Shown here: piece by piece, positions 18,106 to 25,859 of the stretch
Position numbering within the stretch: the first letter of the stretch is position 1
How the letters are laid out: each line of letters begins with the position of its first letter
Assembly: GCA_964394665.1 (NCBI GenBank)
Contig: CAYMYN010000001.1
Span: 310,001-374,000, forward strand
Length of the DNA: 64,000 bases
Origin: CAYMYN01 sp964394665
GTDB lineage: Bacteria; Planctomycetota; UBA1135; GCA-002686595
Reading direction: 5' to 3'
The notes under the pieces: generated by a model
What the model saw: only the letters and a program-made list of their open reading frames with translations
What the model was told of the DNA's origin: nothing
Database searches by the model: none
Made by a program: the position numbers and the translations under genes

Positions 18106-20475
18106 ATGCGCATACTGCACGTGGAGGACAACCCGCAGGACGCCGAGCTCACGCGGATCGCCATCTCGCGCGCCCTGCCCGACTCGGAGTTGGTGACGGC
18201 GACCACGCTGTCCGCCGCCTGGGACGCACTCCGCGGTGGTGCGCGGTTCGACGTGCTGCTCGCGGATCTCCATCTCTCCGACGGCTCGGGGATCGAGCTC
18301 GTGGTGGACGTTCGGACACGGGACATCCCGCTGGCCGTGGTGATCCTGACCGGGTCCGGCGATGAGCGCACGGCCGTCGCCGCGCTCAAGGCCGGGGCCG
18401 ACGACTACCTCATCAAGCAGGGGGACTACCTCGCCCAGCTCCCCGAGGTGCTGCGCTCGGCGGCCGCCTACGTGGCCGAGCGTGCGACCCGCAATCGACC
18501 CATCCGCGTCCTGTACGTCGAGCACAACCCGATCGACGTCGACCTGACCCTACGCCACCTTCAACGCCACGCTGCCCACATCCAGATCAGCGTGGCCCGG
18601 GACCGCCCCCAGGCACTGCAACGCCTTCGAAAGGGGGAGCAGTTCGACGTCCTGTTGCTCGATTATCGTTTGACCGGGCTGGATGCGATCGAGCTCCTCG
18701 AGGAGCTGAAGCAGGAGCCCGGGCGCGAAGCCCTGCCCATCGTGCTCGTGACCGGGCACGGAGACGAGTCGATCGCGGTCCAGGCACTTCGCTCCGGAGC
18801 ATCCGACTACCTGGTCAAGCGGACGGGATACCTGTACGAGCTCCCCTCCGTGCTCGAGAGCGCCCACCACCGCGCCCAGCTCGCGCGGCAGGTCGAAGCG
18901 CTGGAGCAGGCCGTCAGTGCCCGCGAGCTCGGTCAGCAGGCCCTGGCCTCCATCTCGCAGGGCGTGTTGCTCACCGATGCGGAGCGCAGGGTGGTCTACG
19001 TCAACCCGGCGCTCTTGGCGCTCACCGGACGCTCCGAGGCCGAGTTGCTCGGTCGCCCGTGCACCTTCCTGATGGAGTCGCACGAGGACCCGGAAGCACC
19101 CCGCAGGTTGCTCGCCGCGCTCACGGACGCGAAGCCGTTCACCGAGCTGGTCCAGGGCAAACGGGCCGACGGACGAGCCTCGTGGAGCCAGATCTCGCTC
19201 ACGCCCGTACTGGATCCGACCGGCAAGCCCAGGCACTTCGTCGGCGTCGTCGAGGACGTCACCGGGCAACGCCAGCTCGAGGACCAGTTCCGTCAGGCCC
19301 AGAAGTTGGAGGCCATCGGGCAATTGTCTGGCGGCATCGCCCACGACTTCAACAACCTCTTGACCGTCATCACCGGTCACGTCGGACTGCTGCGGTCCCG
19401 CAAGCTCGTCACTCCGGACATCGACGACTCCCTGCAGGAGATCGCGGAGGCCGCCGATCGCGCCGTCCAACTCACGCGGCAGCTCCTGACCTTCAGCCGC
19501 AAGCAGTTCATGCACAGGAAGGCCTTGGAGCTGCGCGCCGCCGTGGACCGGCTCGTGCGCATGCTCTCGCGCCTCGTGGGAGAACACATCCAAGTGAACG
19601 TCCAGCATGGCGCACAGCCGGCCTGGGTGCGCGCGGACGAAGGCATGATCGACCAGGTCCTCGTGAATCTGTGCGTCAATGCGCGCGACGCGATGCCGGG
19701 TGGTGGTCGGATCGACCTGGGCGTCCACGTGCTCGACGCCAAGGACCTGATCGACGCCGAGGCGCGGATCCCCGAACTTCCCGACGGCCCCATCCCTAGC
19801 TCCTTCGTCCGACTGCGGGTCGCCGACACCGGCTGTGGCATTCCCCCGGAGATCCTGGGCCGGATCTTCGAGCCGTTCTTCACGACCAAGGGGGTCGGCC
19901 TCGGCACGGGCCTGGGGCTGCCGACCGTCTACGGGATCACCCGCCAACACGGGGGGTTCTGCCGGGTGGAGAGCGTGGTCGAGCAGGGCACGCAGTTCGA
20001 CGTCTACTTGCCCAGCATCGAGGATCCGACCTCGGACCACACGGACGACTCGCCACCGGAGAGCGCGACCCACGGCGGGCACGAGACCGTGCTCGTCGTG
20101 GAGGACGATCCGAGCGTCTCGGCTCTCATCCGCCTGACCCTGCAAGCCGCCGGGTATCGCGTCCTGGAGGCGGACACGGGACATCGGGCGCTCGAAGTGT
20201 GGAACGAGCACGGCGCGGAGATCGACCTCGTGCTGACCGACCTCGTCATGCCGGACGGCATGTCGGGCAGCGAACTCGCCGAACGCCTCCTGGCTAGACG
20301 CTCGGACCTCCCGGTCGTCTTCACGAGCGGGTACAGCCGTGAAGTCGCCGGACGCGACCTGGGAGCGCCCGGGACGCGCGACTGGAACTTCCTTGCGAAG
20401 CCGTTCACCGGACCCGGGCTGCTGGTGACCGTGCGTCGCGCCTTGGATTCACCCAAGAGCGTGCCGGAGCCCTGA
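18106..20475 (+). CDS. Triple-receiver hybrid histidine kinase (REC-REC-PAS-HK-REC)
   Basis: A 789-residue soluble protein. Receiver 1 (1-125) has HVEDNP and phospho-acceptor Asp54. Receiver 2 (about 131-255) has DVLLLDYRLTG and YLVKRTG, but its N-terminal acidic pair reads Glu-His (YVEHNP), so metal binding may be weakened. A PAS domain (about 275-395) precedes a HisKA with His413 in GGIAHDFNNLLTVI, an HATPase (NLCVNARDAM, DTGCGIP, GTGLGLPTVYG) and a C-terminal receiver (about 660-780; VVEDDPS, LVLTDLVMPDG, FLAKPF). It is the third gene of the membrane kinase operon. The arrangement suggests integration of several inputs and an internal His-Asp relay; no DNA-binding output is present, so a further partner is needed. 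Confidence 0.92.
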   Translation: MRILHVEDNPQDAELTRIAISRALPDSELVTATTLSAAWDALRGGARFDVLLADLHLSDGSGIELVVDVRTRDIPLAVVILTGSGDERTAVAALKAGADDYLIKQGDYLAQLPEVLRSAAAYVAERATRNRPIRVLYVEHNPIDVDLTLRHLQRHAAHIQISVARDRPQALQRLRKGEQFDVLLLDYRLTGLDAIELLEELKQEPGREALPIVLVTGHGDESIAVQALRSGASDYLVKRTGYLYELPSVLESAHHRAQLARQVEALEQAVSARELGQQALASISQGVLLTDAERRVVYVNPALLALTGRSEAELLGRPCTFLMESHEDPEAPRRLLAALTDAKPFTELVQGKRADGRASWSQISLTPVLDPTGKPRHFVGVVEDVTGQRQLEDQFRQAQKLEAIGQLSGGIAHDFNNLLTVITGHVGLLRSRKLVTPDIDDSLQEIAEAADRAVQLTRQLLTFSRKQFMHRKALELRAAVDRLVRMLSRLVGEHIQVNVQHGAQPAWVRADEGMIDQVLVNLCVNARDAMPGGGRIDLGVHVLDAKDLIDAEARIPELPDGPIPSSFVRLRVADTGCGIPPEILGRIFEPFFTTKGVGLGTGLGLPTVYGITRQHGGFCRVESVVEQGTQFDVYLPSIEDPTSDHTDDSPPESATHGGHETVLVVEDDPSVSALIRLTLQAAGYRVLEADTGHRALEVWNEHGAEIDLVLTDLVMPDGMSGSELAERLLARRSDLPVVFTSGYSREVAGRDLGAPGTRDWNFLAKPFTGPGLLVTVRRALDSPKSVPEP

Positions 20476-20502
20476 CCGAAGGGGCTTCCCCTGCACGGCT
20501 CT

Positions 20503-20524
20503 GGGGGCGCAGGAAAGCGCCCTC
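20503..20524 (+). terminator. Hairpin after the hybrid-kinase operon
   Basis: This is an inverted repeat with the perfect core GGGCGC / GCGCCC around a six-base loop (AGGAAA), extended by a G-U and a G-C pair. It lies about 28 bases after the stop at 20475. No T-tract follows, so it is a candidate factor-independent terminator or mRNA-end stabiliser only. Confidence 0.4.
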
Positions 20525-20664
20525 CCCGCGCACCGGCTGGGTAAGCGGGAAGCGCCGGCAGCCCTAGGGAATCGCCCTAGGGCCCAAGACTAGGGACATG
20601 CTCTATGCGATCGCGCGGGTAGGCCCGTCGATCCCGGTGGTGCCCTCGATCAGAGGAGTGCCCC

Positions 20665-20964
20665 ATGTCTCCCATCTCCCCCATCTCCACTTCGGGTCCT
20701 GCCGGCGCGGGCACGGCGCCGCGCAGACCCGGGCCGGTCGCCGCGGACTCGGTCGCGCGCACGCCCTCCTCGGACTCGATCGTCCGGCCGGCGCAGGCGC
20801 CCCCGGGCCCGCCCCGAGTCTCCGGGTCCCAGACCCGGGTGATCGCATCCGGCCAGGCGGGCGTGCGTCATCCCGTCGTCTACCAGTCCGACCCCTCGCA
20901 ACGGTTCGTCAGAGTCCCCGATACCGATCAGCCCGTCGCCTTTCTGCTCGCCGTCTACGGCTGA
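20665..20964 (+). CDS. Small hypothetical protein upstream of HDOD gene
   Basis: A 99-residue protein that I do not recognise. The start ATG has a good GAGGAG ribosome binding site, and an HDOD gene follows 24 bases after its stop, which argues for a real gene. The first 50 residues are Pro/Ser/Ala-rich and probably disordered. The C-terminal half (VIASGQAGVRHPVVYQ to FLLAVYG) looks more structured. Its general shape (disordered N-terminus, short structured end, near motility-type signalling genes) recalls FlaG-like proteins, but the FlaG signature is not visible, so I make no functional claim. Confidence 0.6.
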   Translation: MSPISPISTSGPAGAGTAPRRPGPVAADSVARTPSSDSIVRPAQAPPGPPRVSGSQTRVIASGQAGVRHPVVYQSDPSQRFVRVPDTDQPVAFLLAVYG

Positions 20965-20988
20965 GCCCGATCTGCATCAGGAGCACTC

Positions 20989-21873
20989 ATGATTCGATCC
21001 CAATCCGAGGATGGCCAAACGACCAGCGTGCCGATCCCGGCCATCTCCAAGTCCGTGGTCCAGTTGCTGAGCCTCTCCGAGGAGGACGACAACTACTTCG
21101 ACGCGGTTCACGACATCGTGTCGATGGATCCCGGCCTCACGACGCGTCTCCTGGGGATCGCCAACTCGGTCCTGATGAGCAGCCGCGAGATGCAACTGGA
21201 TACGCGCATGGCCTTGACGCGCGTGGGGCCGCGACGGCTCACCTCCGTGATCGTCGGCGGGGCCGTCGCCGAGCTGTTCGAGTCGGATCAGCCGGAGATC
21301 ACCGCCCTGCTGCAGCACTCCAAGGCGACCGCGGCCCTCTGCCGCGTGCTGGCCGCCGAGTTCCCGACCTTCGGCCTCGATCCGTTCGTGGCGCAGACCC
21401 TCGGCCTGCTGCACAACGTCGGTGCGCTGGTCCTCGCCTTCCACGACCCGGGGGCCTACGTCCAGGTGCTGCTGCGGCACAACATCGACTCCCGCGCCAT
21501 CCTCCAAGAAGAACGGGCCGCGCTGGGCATGGACCACATCGCCGTCGGTCTGCAGGTGGTCCGGCAGTGGAACCTTCCGCAGATCTTCGCGATGGCGATC
21601 GCCGACCACCACGCGTCGTCCGTCGAGCGGCCGCCCTCGAAGACCGATCTGACGACGCTGATCCGACTGTGCCTGCGGCTCCACCGGATGCTCGTGTCCA
21701 AGCCCGGAGATCAGATCGAGCGCGGGGTCGCGATGCGCGCGACGCTCCACGAGTGCACCTTGGCCGGGCTGACGCTCGATCAGGAGCGCGTCGAGCAGAT
21801 CCTGTTCCAGGCCCTCGAGCTGCTGGCCCACGACCAGGCACTCAAGTCCCAGCCCTTGGACAAGGCGGCCTGA
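20989..21873 (+). CDS. HDOD-domain signalling protein
   Basis: A 294-residue protein. The HDOD domain (PF08668) covers about residues 15-215: IPAISKSVVQLLSL, VSMDPGLTTRLLGIANS, ALTRVGPRRLTSVIVGGAV, a TLGLLHNVGALVLA helix and MAIADHH. The classical catalytic HD pair is replaced (HN in LLHNVG), as usual for HDOD proteins, which act as non-enzymatic regulators in motility, c-di-GMP and two-component networks. AGGAG stands about eight bases before the ATG. It probably forms a two-gene unit with the 99-residue protein upstream and may belong functionally to the signalling cluster that precedes it. Confidence 0.88.
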   Translation: MIRSQSEDGQTTSVPIPAISKSVVQLLSLSEEDDNYFDAVHDIVSMDPGLTTRLLGIANSVLMSSREMQLDTRMALTRVGPRRLTSVIVGGAVAELFESDQPEITALLQHSKATAALCRVLAAEFPTFGLDPFVAQTLGLLHNVGALVLAFHDPGAYVQVLLRHNIDSRAILQEERAALGMDHIAVGLQVVRQWNLPQIFAMAIADHHASSVERPPSKTDLTTLIRLCLRLHRMLVSKPGDQIERGVAMRATLHECTLAGLTLDQERVEQILFQALELLAHDQALKSQPLDKAA

Positions 21874-22088
21874 GGACTCAGCACACCACGAACGAATCCA
21901 GGTGGGTCACGCTCGGGGAGGGACTCGAGTGGGACAGGGGGCCCGGCGCGCGTCGATGCCTCTCGGAGGCACGGGCCATTCCGAAGCGGGACGCGGTCGG
22001 GACACGGCGCGGCCGGGGGTGGGGTGATCCCCCGGCCGCCGCTCCACAGGGGCGGACGAGCGAGCGCAGGCCGAGGCCGCTATCGCCG
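21874..22088. other. Convergent intergenic region without gene
   Basis: About 215 bases between the HDOD gene and the terminator hairpin of the convergent hydrolase gene. It contains a small perfect inverted repeat (TGCCTC-TCG-GAGGCA, 21957-21971). No coding sequence is supported. Confidence 0.4.
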
Positions 22089-22106
22089 CGCCCCGATACC
22101 GGGGCG
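22089..22106. terminator. Bidirectional hairpin between convergent genes
   Basis: A perfect seven-base-pair stem CGCCCCG / CGGGGCG with the four-base loop ATAC lies three bases beyond the stop codon of the leftward hydrolase gene, in the gap it shares with the HDOD gene. No T-tract is seen. Position and symmetry support a terminator role. Confidence 0.5.
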
Positions 22107-22109
22107 ACG

Positions 22110-24056
22110 TCAGCGCGCCGCCTGGGCGTTGCGCTCGAGGTTACGCGTGGCGTCGGTGTAGTTGGCGGGGTTGCTCATGCCGGTCGTGTGGCACCAACCG
22201 ACCACATGGCCCATGTTCGTCGCGCCGGGGAGCTGGCCGCGCACCATCTCGATCGTGCCGTCCTCGGGATCATCGAGGAAGAACCCCGTGAAGAGGTTGC
22301 ACGCCGAGCCCGAGTTCGCGGTCGTCCAGTAGAAGACCTCGGCCCGCGCCCAGCTCGGGATGCCGGCCAACCAGGCCGCCGCGCCCGTGGGCGTCATGTC
22401 GTCGTTGACCCCGCAGGCGAACGCGCCCAACGAGGCCAGGGGCGTGCCCTGGTAGGGCGTGGCCACGCTCTGGATGCGGCGCGGGCCCTCGGCGAGGTCC
22501 AGCGGGCTGGCGTAGTAGGTGTAGAGGTGCAGCGCGGCCGCTCCACCTTGGCTGTGGGCCAACACACCGAAGGAATAGAGCCCCGTGCCCGCTTGGGCCA
22601 GCAGCAGGGCGAACTGATCGTGGGTGCGGTTGGCGTTCGGATCGAGGAAGGTGAGCTTGGGCTCGGTGAAGTGCGCCGCGGGCCAGATCGAGCCCCCCGA
22701 GCAATAGCCGTGGACCAACATCAGCGCGCGGACCACCGGGCTCCCGCTCGCCGGCGCGGAGGGACCCAGGGGCGTTGCGGAGAGCCCGATCCCCGGCGTC
22801 GGCCCCATGAGCATCTCGCTGGTGATCTCGCCCGCGCCCTGCCCCACCACGGCCGGCAGGGCATCGACCTCGAGCGGCAGGCGCTCGAGGAAGTCGAGGA
22901 CCACGTGGGTGTCGGGGTCCTGCACGCGCACCCGGCGTAGCTCCAAGGGCGGGGCGGCGCGCGCCACGTCGAGCCAGCGACCGTCGAGGAAGAGCGGCAA
23001 GCGCCACTCGCCCGCGGGCTCCTCGGTGACGATCATGCGCGAGAGCCAGCACACCGGTACGGGAGCCCCATCCTCGCCGCGGCCCCAGACCTCGGCCGAG
23101 ACGTGCAGCTTCGCGGCCGGACCCAGGGGCAGCGCGCCGAGCTCGATGCGCAGCCGCGTCGTGTCCTCGACGCGCGTGGTCGCGGAGCCGTCGAACAAGA
23201 CGCTGCGCTCGAGCACCGGGAAGTGGAGCTGCGCGCCGCGCAGGAACTCGCCGCCAGCGGCGTCCGCGCCACGCACCTGGACCAGGGCGCGCACCTCGCC
23301 GCGCGTCCCGGGCGGGAGCAGCGCCCCGAACACCCCGTCGCCCGCCGCGCCGTCCTGGTTCAGGCCGTCGTCGCGCAGGGTGAGCACCACTTCGCCCCGC
23401 GCGCTGCGCACGATCGCGCGCGCCGAGCGCAGCGCCCCCGCCCCCTCGAGGCGCGCCACGATCGCGACCTCGGAGTCGGTCACGAGGGAGAAGGTGCTCG
23501 GGTGGACGGCCAAACGAGCGGGAGCGGCGTCGCGCGCGATCAGGAAGCCCGTGCTCGGCACCTCGTCCGGGCCGGCACCGGGGACGTCGACGACCAGGAC
23601 CCACTCCCCCGCACCCGCGCGCGCCAGGTCGTAGCGTTGGAGGAACCAGCCGGGCAGGCCTTCGTCGAGCCGCAGCGCGTTGCGCTCCACCGGCCCCGCC
23701 GCGGCGAGCTCCCCGAGCCCACGCAGCACGCCGTCCGTCCCGCGCACGCGCAGGCGCCAACGGTCCGCGTCGGGCGCGAGCAGCGCCAGGGCCAACGGGC
23801 CGTCGATCGGCAGGGGCAGCGTCGTCTCGAACGACCAACCGGCGCGCCCCTCGTAGCGCAGATCGACCTGCACCAACGCCGCGCGCGAGTTCGTCGTGTG
23901 TCGGGCCGGATCGGGCAACCGCACGATTCCGGCCAGGATGTCCGCCGCGGGCGCGGCGACCTGCTTGGCCGGGGGAAGCCCCTGGGCCGACGCGACGGTG
24001 CCGACGAGCAGGCCCAGGGCGCGGACGAACGAGCGGCGGAGCGCTACGAGCTTCAT
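22110..24056 (-). CDS. Secreted alpha/beta hydrolase with choice-of-anchor-X-like domain (conditioned-medium-factor-like)
   Basis: A 648-residue exported protein with a signal peptide MKLVALRRSFVRALGLLVGTVASAQG. The middle part (about 190-330) contains LRDDGLNQDGAAGDGVFGA, the calcium-loop-like signature of the choice-of-anchor X/CMF family. The C-terminal 230 residues form an alpha/beta hydrolase: oxyanion-strand LMLVHGYCSGGS, nucleophile elbow AHSQGG (Ser in place of the usual GxSxG context, AHSQG), and a late His in NMGHVVGWCHTTGM. A lipase- or esterase-like activity outside the cytoplasm is likely; the substrate is unknown. The start is ATG 24056, the first codon of the signal peptide. 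It is divergent from a DUF1080 gene (230-base gap). Confidence 0.8.
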   Translation of the reverse strand: MKLVALRRSFVRALGLLVGTVASAQGLPPAKQVAAPAADILAGIVRLPDPARHTTNSRAALVQVDLRYEGRAGWSFETTLPLPIDGPLALALLAPDADRWRLRVRGTDGVLRGLGELAAAGPVERNALRLDEGLPGWFLQRYDLARAGAGEWVLVVDVPGAGPDEVPSTGFLIARDAAPARLAVHPSTFSLVTDSEVAIVARLEGAGALRSARAIVRSARGEVVLTLRDDGLNQDGAAGDGVFGALLPPGTRGEVRALVQVRGADAAGGEFLRGAQLHFPVLERSVLFDGSATTRVEDTTRLRIELGALPLGPAAKLHVSAEVWGRGEDGAPVPVCWLSRMIVTEEPAGEWRLPLFLDGRWLDVARAAPPLELRRVRVQDPDTHVVLDFLERLPLEVDALPAVVGQGAGEITSEMLMGPTPGIGLSATPLGPSAPASGSPVVRALMLVHGYCSGGSIWPAAHFTEPKLTFLDPNANRTHDQFALLLAQAGTGLYSFGVLAHSQGGAAALHLYTYYASPLDLAEGPRRIQSVATPYQGTPLASLGAFACGVNDDMTPTGAAAWLAGIPSWARAEVFYWTTANSGSACNLFTGFFLDDPEDGTIEMVRGQLPGATNMGHVVGWCHTTGMSNPANYTDATRNLERNAQAAR

Positions 24057-24286
24057 GATCGGGATCCCATCGCGAACAGCCAGGGGGGCGGACGCGCCCC
24101 AGTCTACCGCGGCACTCCACCTGTGCCTGGGACGGGGCGGCGACGCTCGGCCGATGCAGGCCGGTGCTGCCCGCGCGGGCCCGGGTGCAACCCAAACCCT
24201 GCTCGACGCTCGCCCGGCCACCCCTTGCCCTCGGCTCCGGCCCGGAGTCGGGGCGACCCGACGCGCGCGACGACTACCCTGGGGGC

Positions 24287-25849
24287 ATGTTCGCATCCTG
24301 GGCCCTGCTCATCCCCACGTTGGCGGCCAGCACGCCGGTCCAACACGCGCCTTCTCCTGCAGGTGAGAGCGCCAGCGCTCTCTGCGCGCTCCGGACTCGA
24401 GCGGGTTGGCGCGACCTGCTGGCACCCGTCGCCCGGAACCCGTGGGGGGCGGCGCGAGAGGGCACCTTCGAGTACGAGCCCTTCCTCCTGCGCCGCACGA
24501 CCGCGGCCGGCGCGGACCTCACGCTCGAGGTCGGCTCCGATTCCTTCGAGCTCGAGTACGAGTGGCGCGCGGCCGCCGAGCCGCCCACCCCCTGGAGCCG
24601 CGTGTACCTGCGGGTCGAAGGAGCGTCCGTCGAGCAGTGGGAGGACGGTGAGCGAACGCTTCCCCGTGCACCCGGCGCCGCTGACGCGGGACGGTCCGCG
24701 CCGATCCGCGTCCACGCCGGCCCCATGCGCCTCTCGGTGCCCGGCGCGGGGCCCCCGGCGGAGCTACGCCGCATGCACCTGCGCGATCTCGCCCGCCTTC
24801 CCGGCGGTCCGATCGCGTTGGTCTCGGCCGACACGCTCGAGGGCTGGATCCCGAGCGGCGACGCGCAGTGGTCCGTCGACGACGGGGCGCTCCGCGGCCG
24901 AGTGGGCGGCGGCGCGCAGAGCTTCCTGCGCAGCACGCGCACCTTCGGCGACTTCGTGCTCGAGCTCGAGTTCCGCCTGCACGGGGCCGGCAACAGCGGC
25001 GTCCAGGTGCGCAGCCGGGTGAAGGAGGATGGCCGGGTGTCGGGCTACCAGATCGAGATCGACCCCTCGCCCCGCGCCTGGACCGGCGGGCTGTACGACG
25101 AGGCGCGCCGCGGTTGGCTCCAGAACCTCGCCGCGTTGCCCGCGGCCCGCGCCGCGCTCGATCCGCACGGTTGGAATCGCCTGCGGGTCGAGTGCCTCGG
25201 ACCCTGGATCCGCTCGTGGGTGAACGGCGTGCCGGCCGCGGATCACTTCGATCCCCTCGACCTCGAGGGCTTCCTCGCCCTGCAGGTGCACTCGGGGACC
25301 GACACCGACCTCACCTGGCGCGACCTGCGCCTGTGGGACCTGGGCCGGCGCGCGTGGGAGGTGCTCGAGCCCAGCGACCTGCTCGAACGCTGGGTGCAGA
25401 CCGGCGAGTGGCGGAGGCTCGGTGACCCGCCCGTCGGCGGCACGCTCGTCGGTCGCCCGGGCGCGACCCTCGGCACGCCGGGCCCGATGCACGACTTCGC
25501 GTTGCGTTTCGAGCTCCGCTCGCACGGAGGCGCGGGTCTACGCCTGCGCTTTCGGACCACGGACGACTCCCCGCTCGAGCTGCGGGAGCAAGCGCCCTCT
25601 CTGGCCTCGTCCGCGGGGGGCTGGACCCTCCACGCCAGCGACCCGTCGCTGGCGGTCCACGCCGACGGCTGGACCCGCATCGCGCTGGCGGTCTTCGGCG
25701 AACGGGTCGTGCTACACGCGGGCGACCGTCTGGTGGCCGACCTGCGCGACGCGTCGATCCCCCGCACCGGATGGCTCGCCTTCGAGGTCACGGGCGAGTC
25801 GGGCCAGGCCGAGCTGCGCCGCTTGCGCTTCCTGGGCCCGCCGCGCTGA
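24287..25849 (+). CDS. Secreted DUF1080 (3-keto-disaccharide hydrolase-like) protein
   Basis: A 520-residue protein with a short hydrophobic N-terminus (MFASWALLIPTLAAS). A beta-rich N-terminal domain of unknown family (about 30-175) is followed by one DUF1080 domain (about 180-370: LEGWIPSGDAQWSVDDGALRG, FGDFVLELEFRLHGAGNSGVQVRSR, HGWNRLRVECLG, GFLALQVHSGTD) and a second, divergent concanavalin-like sandwich (about 380-520). Compared with the two-domain protein at the window start, the repeats are less alike. It likely acts on glycans or 3-keto-glycosides in the periplasm. It stands alone, with an ABC permease gene converging on it (gap ten bases). Confidence 0.85.
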   Translation: MFASWALLIPTLAASTPVQHAPSPAGESASALCALRTRAGWRDLLAPVARNPWGAAREGTFEYEPFLLRRTTAAGADLTLEVGSDSFELEYEWRAAAEPPTPWSRVYLRVEGASVEQWEDGERTLPRAPGAADAGRSAPIRVHAGPMRLSVPGAGPPAELRRMHLRDLARLPGGPIALVSADTLEGWIPSGDAQWSVDDGALRGRVGGGAQSFLRSTRTFGDFVLELEFRLHGAGNSGVQVRSRVKEDGRVSGYQIEIDPSPRAWTGGLYDEARRGWLQNLAALPAARAALDPHGWNRLRVECLGPWIRSWVNGVPAADHFDPLDLEGFLALQVHSGTDTDLTWRDLRLWDLGRRAWEVLEPSDLLERWVQTGEWRRLGDPPVGGTLVGRPGATLGTPGPMHDFALRFELRSHGGAGLRLRFRTTDDSPLELREQAPSLASSAGGWTLHASDPSLAVHADGWTRIALAVFGERVVLHAGDRLVADLRDASIPRTGWLAFEVTGESGQAELRRLRFLGPPR

Positions 25850-25859
25850 GCGCCGGACG

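Noticed and set aside
20598..22940. Long plus-strand open frame over the HDOD gene and opposite the hydrolase
   Set aside because: Arg/Pro-rich translation without domains, opposite or out of frame with well-supported genes.
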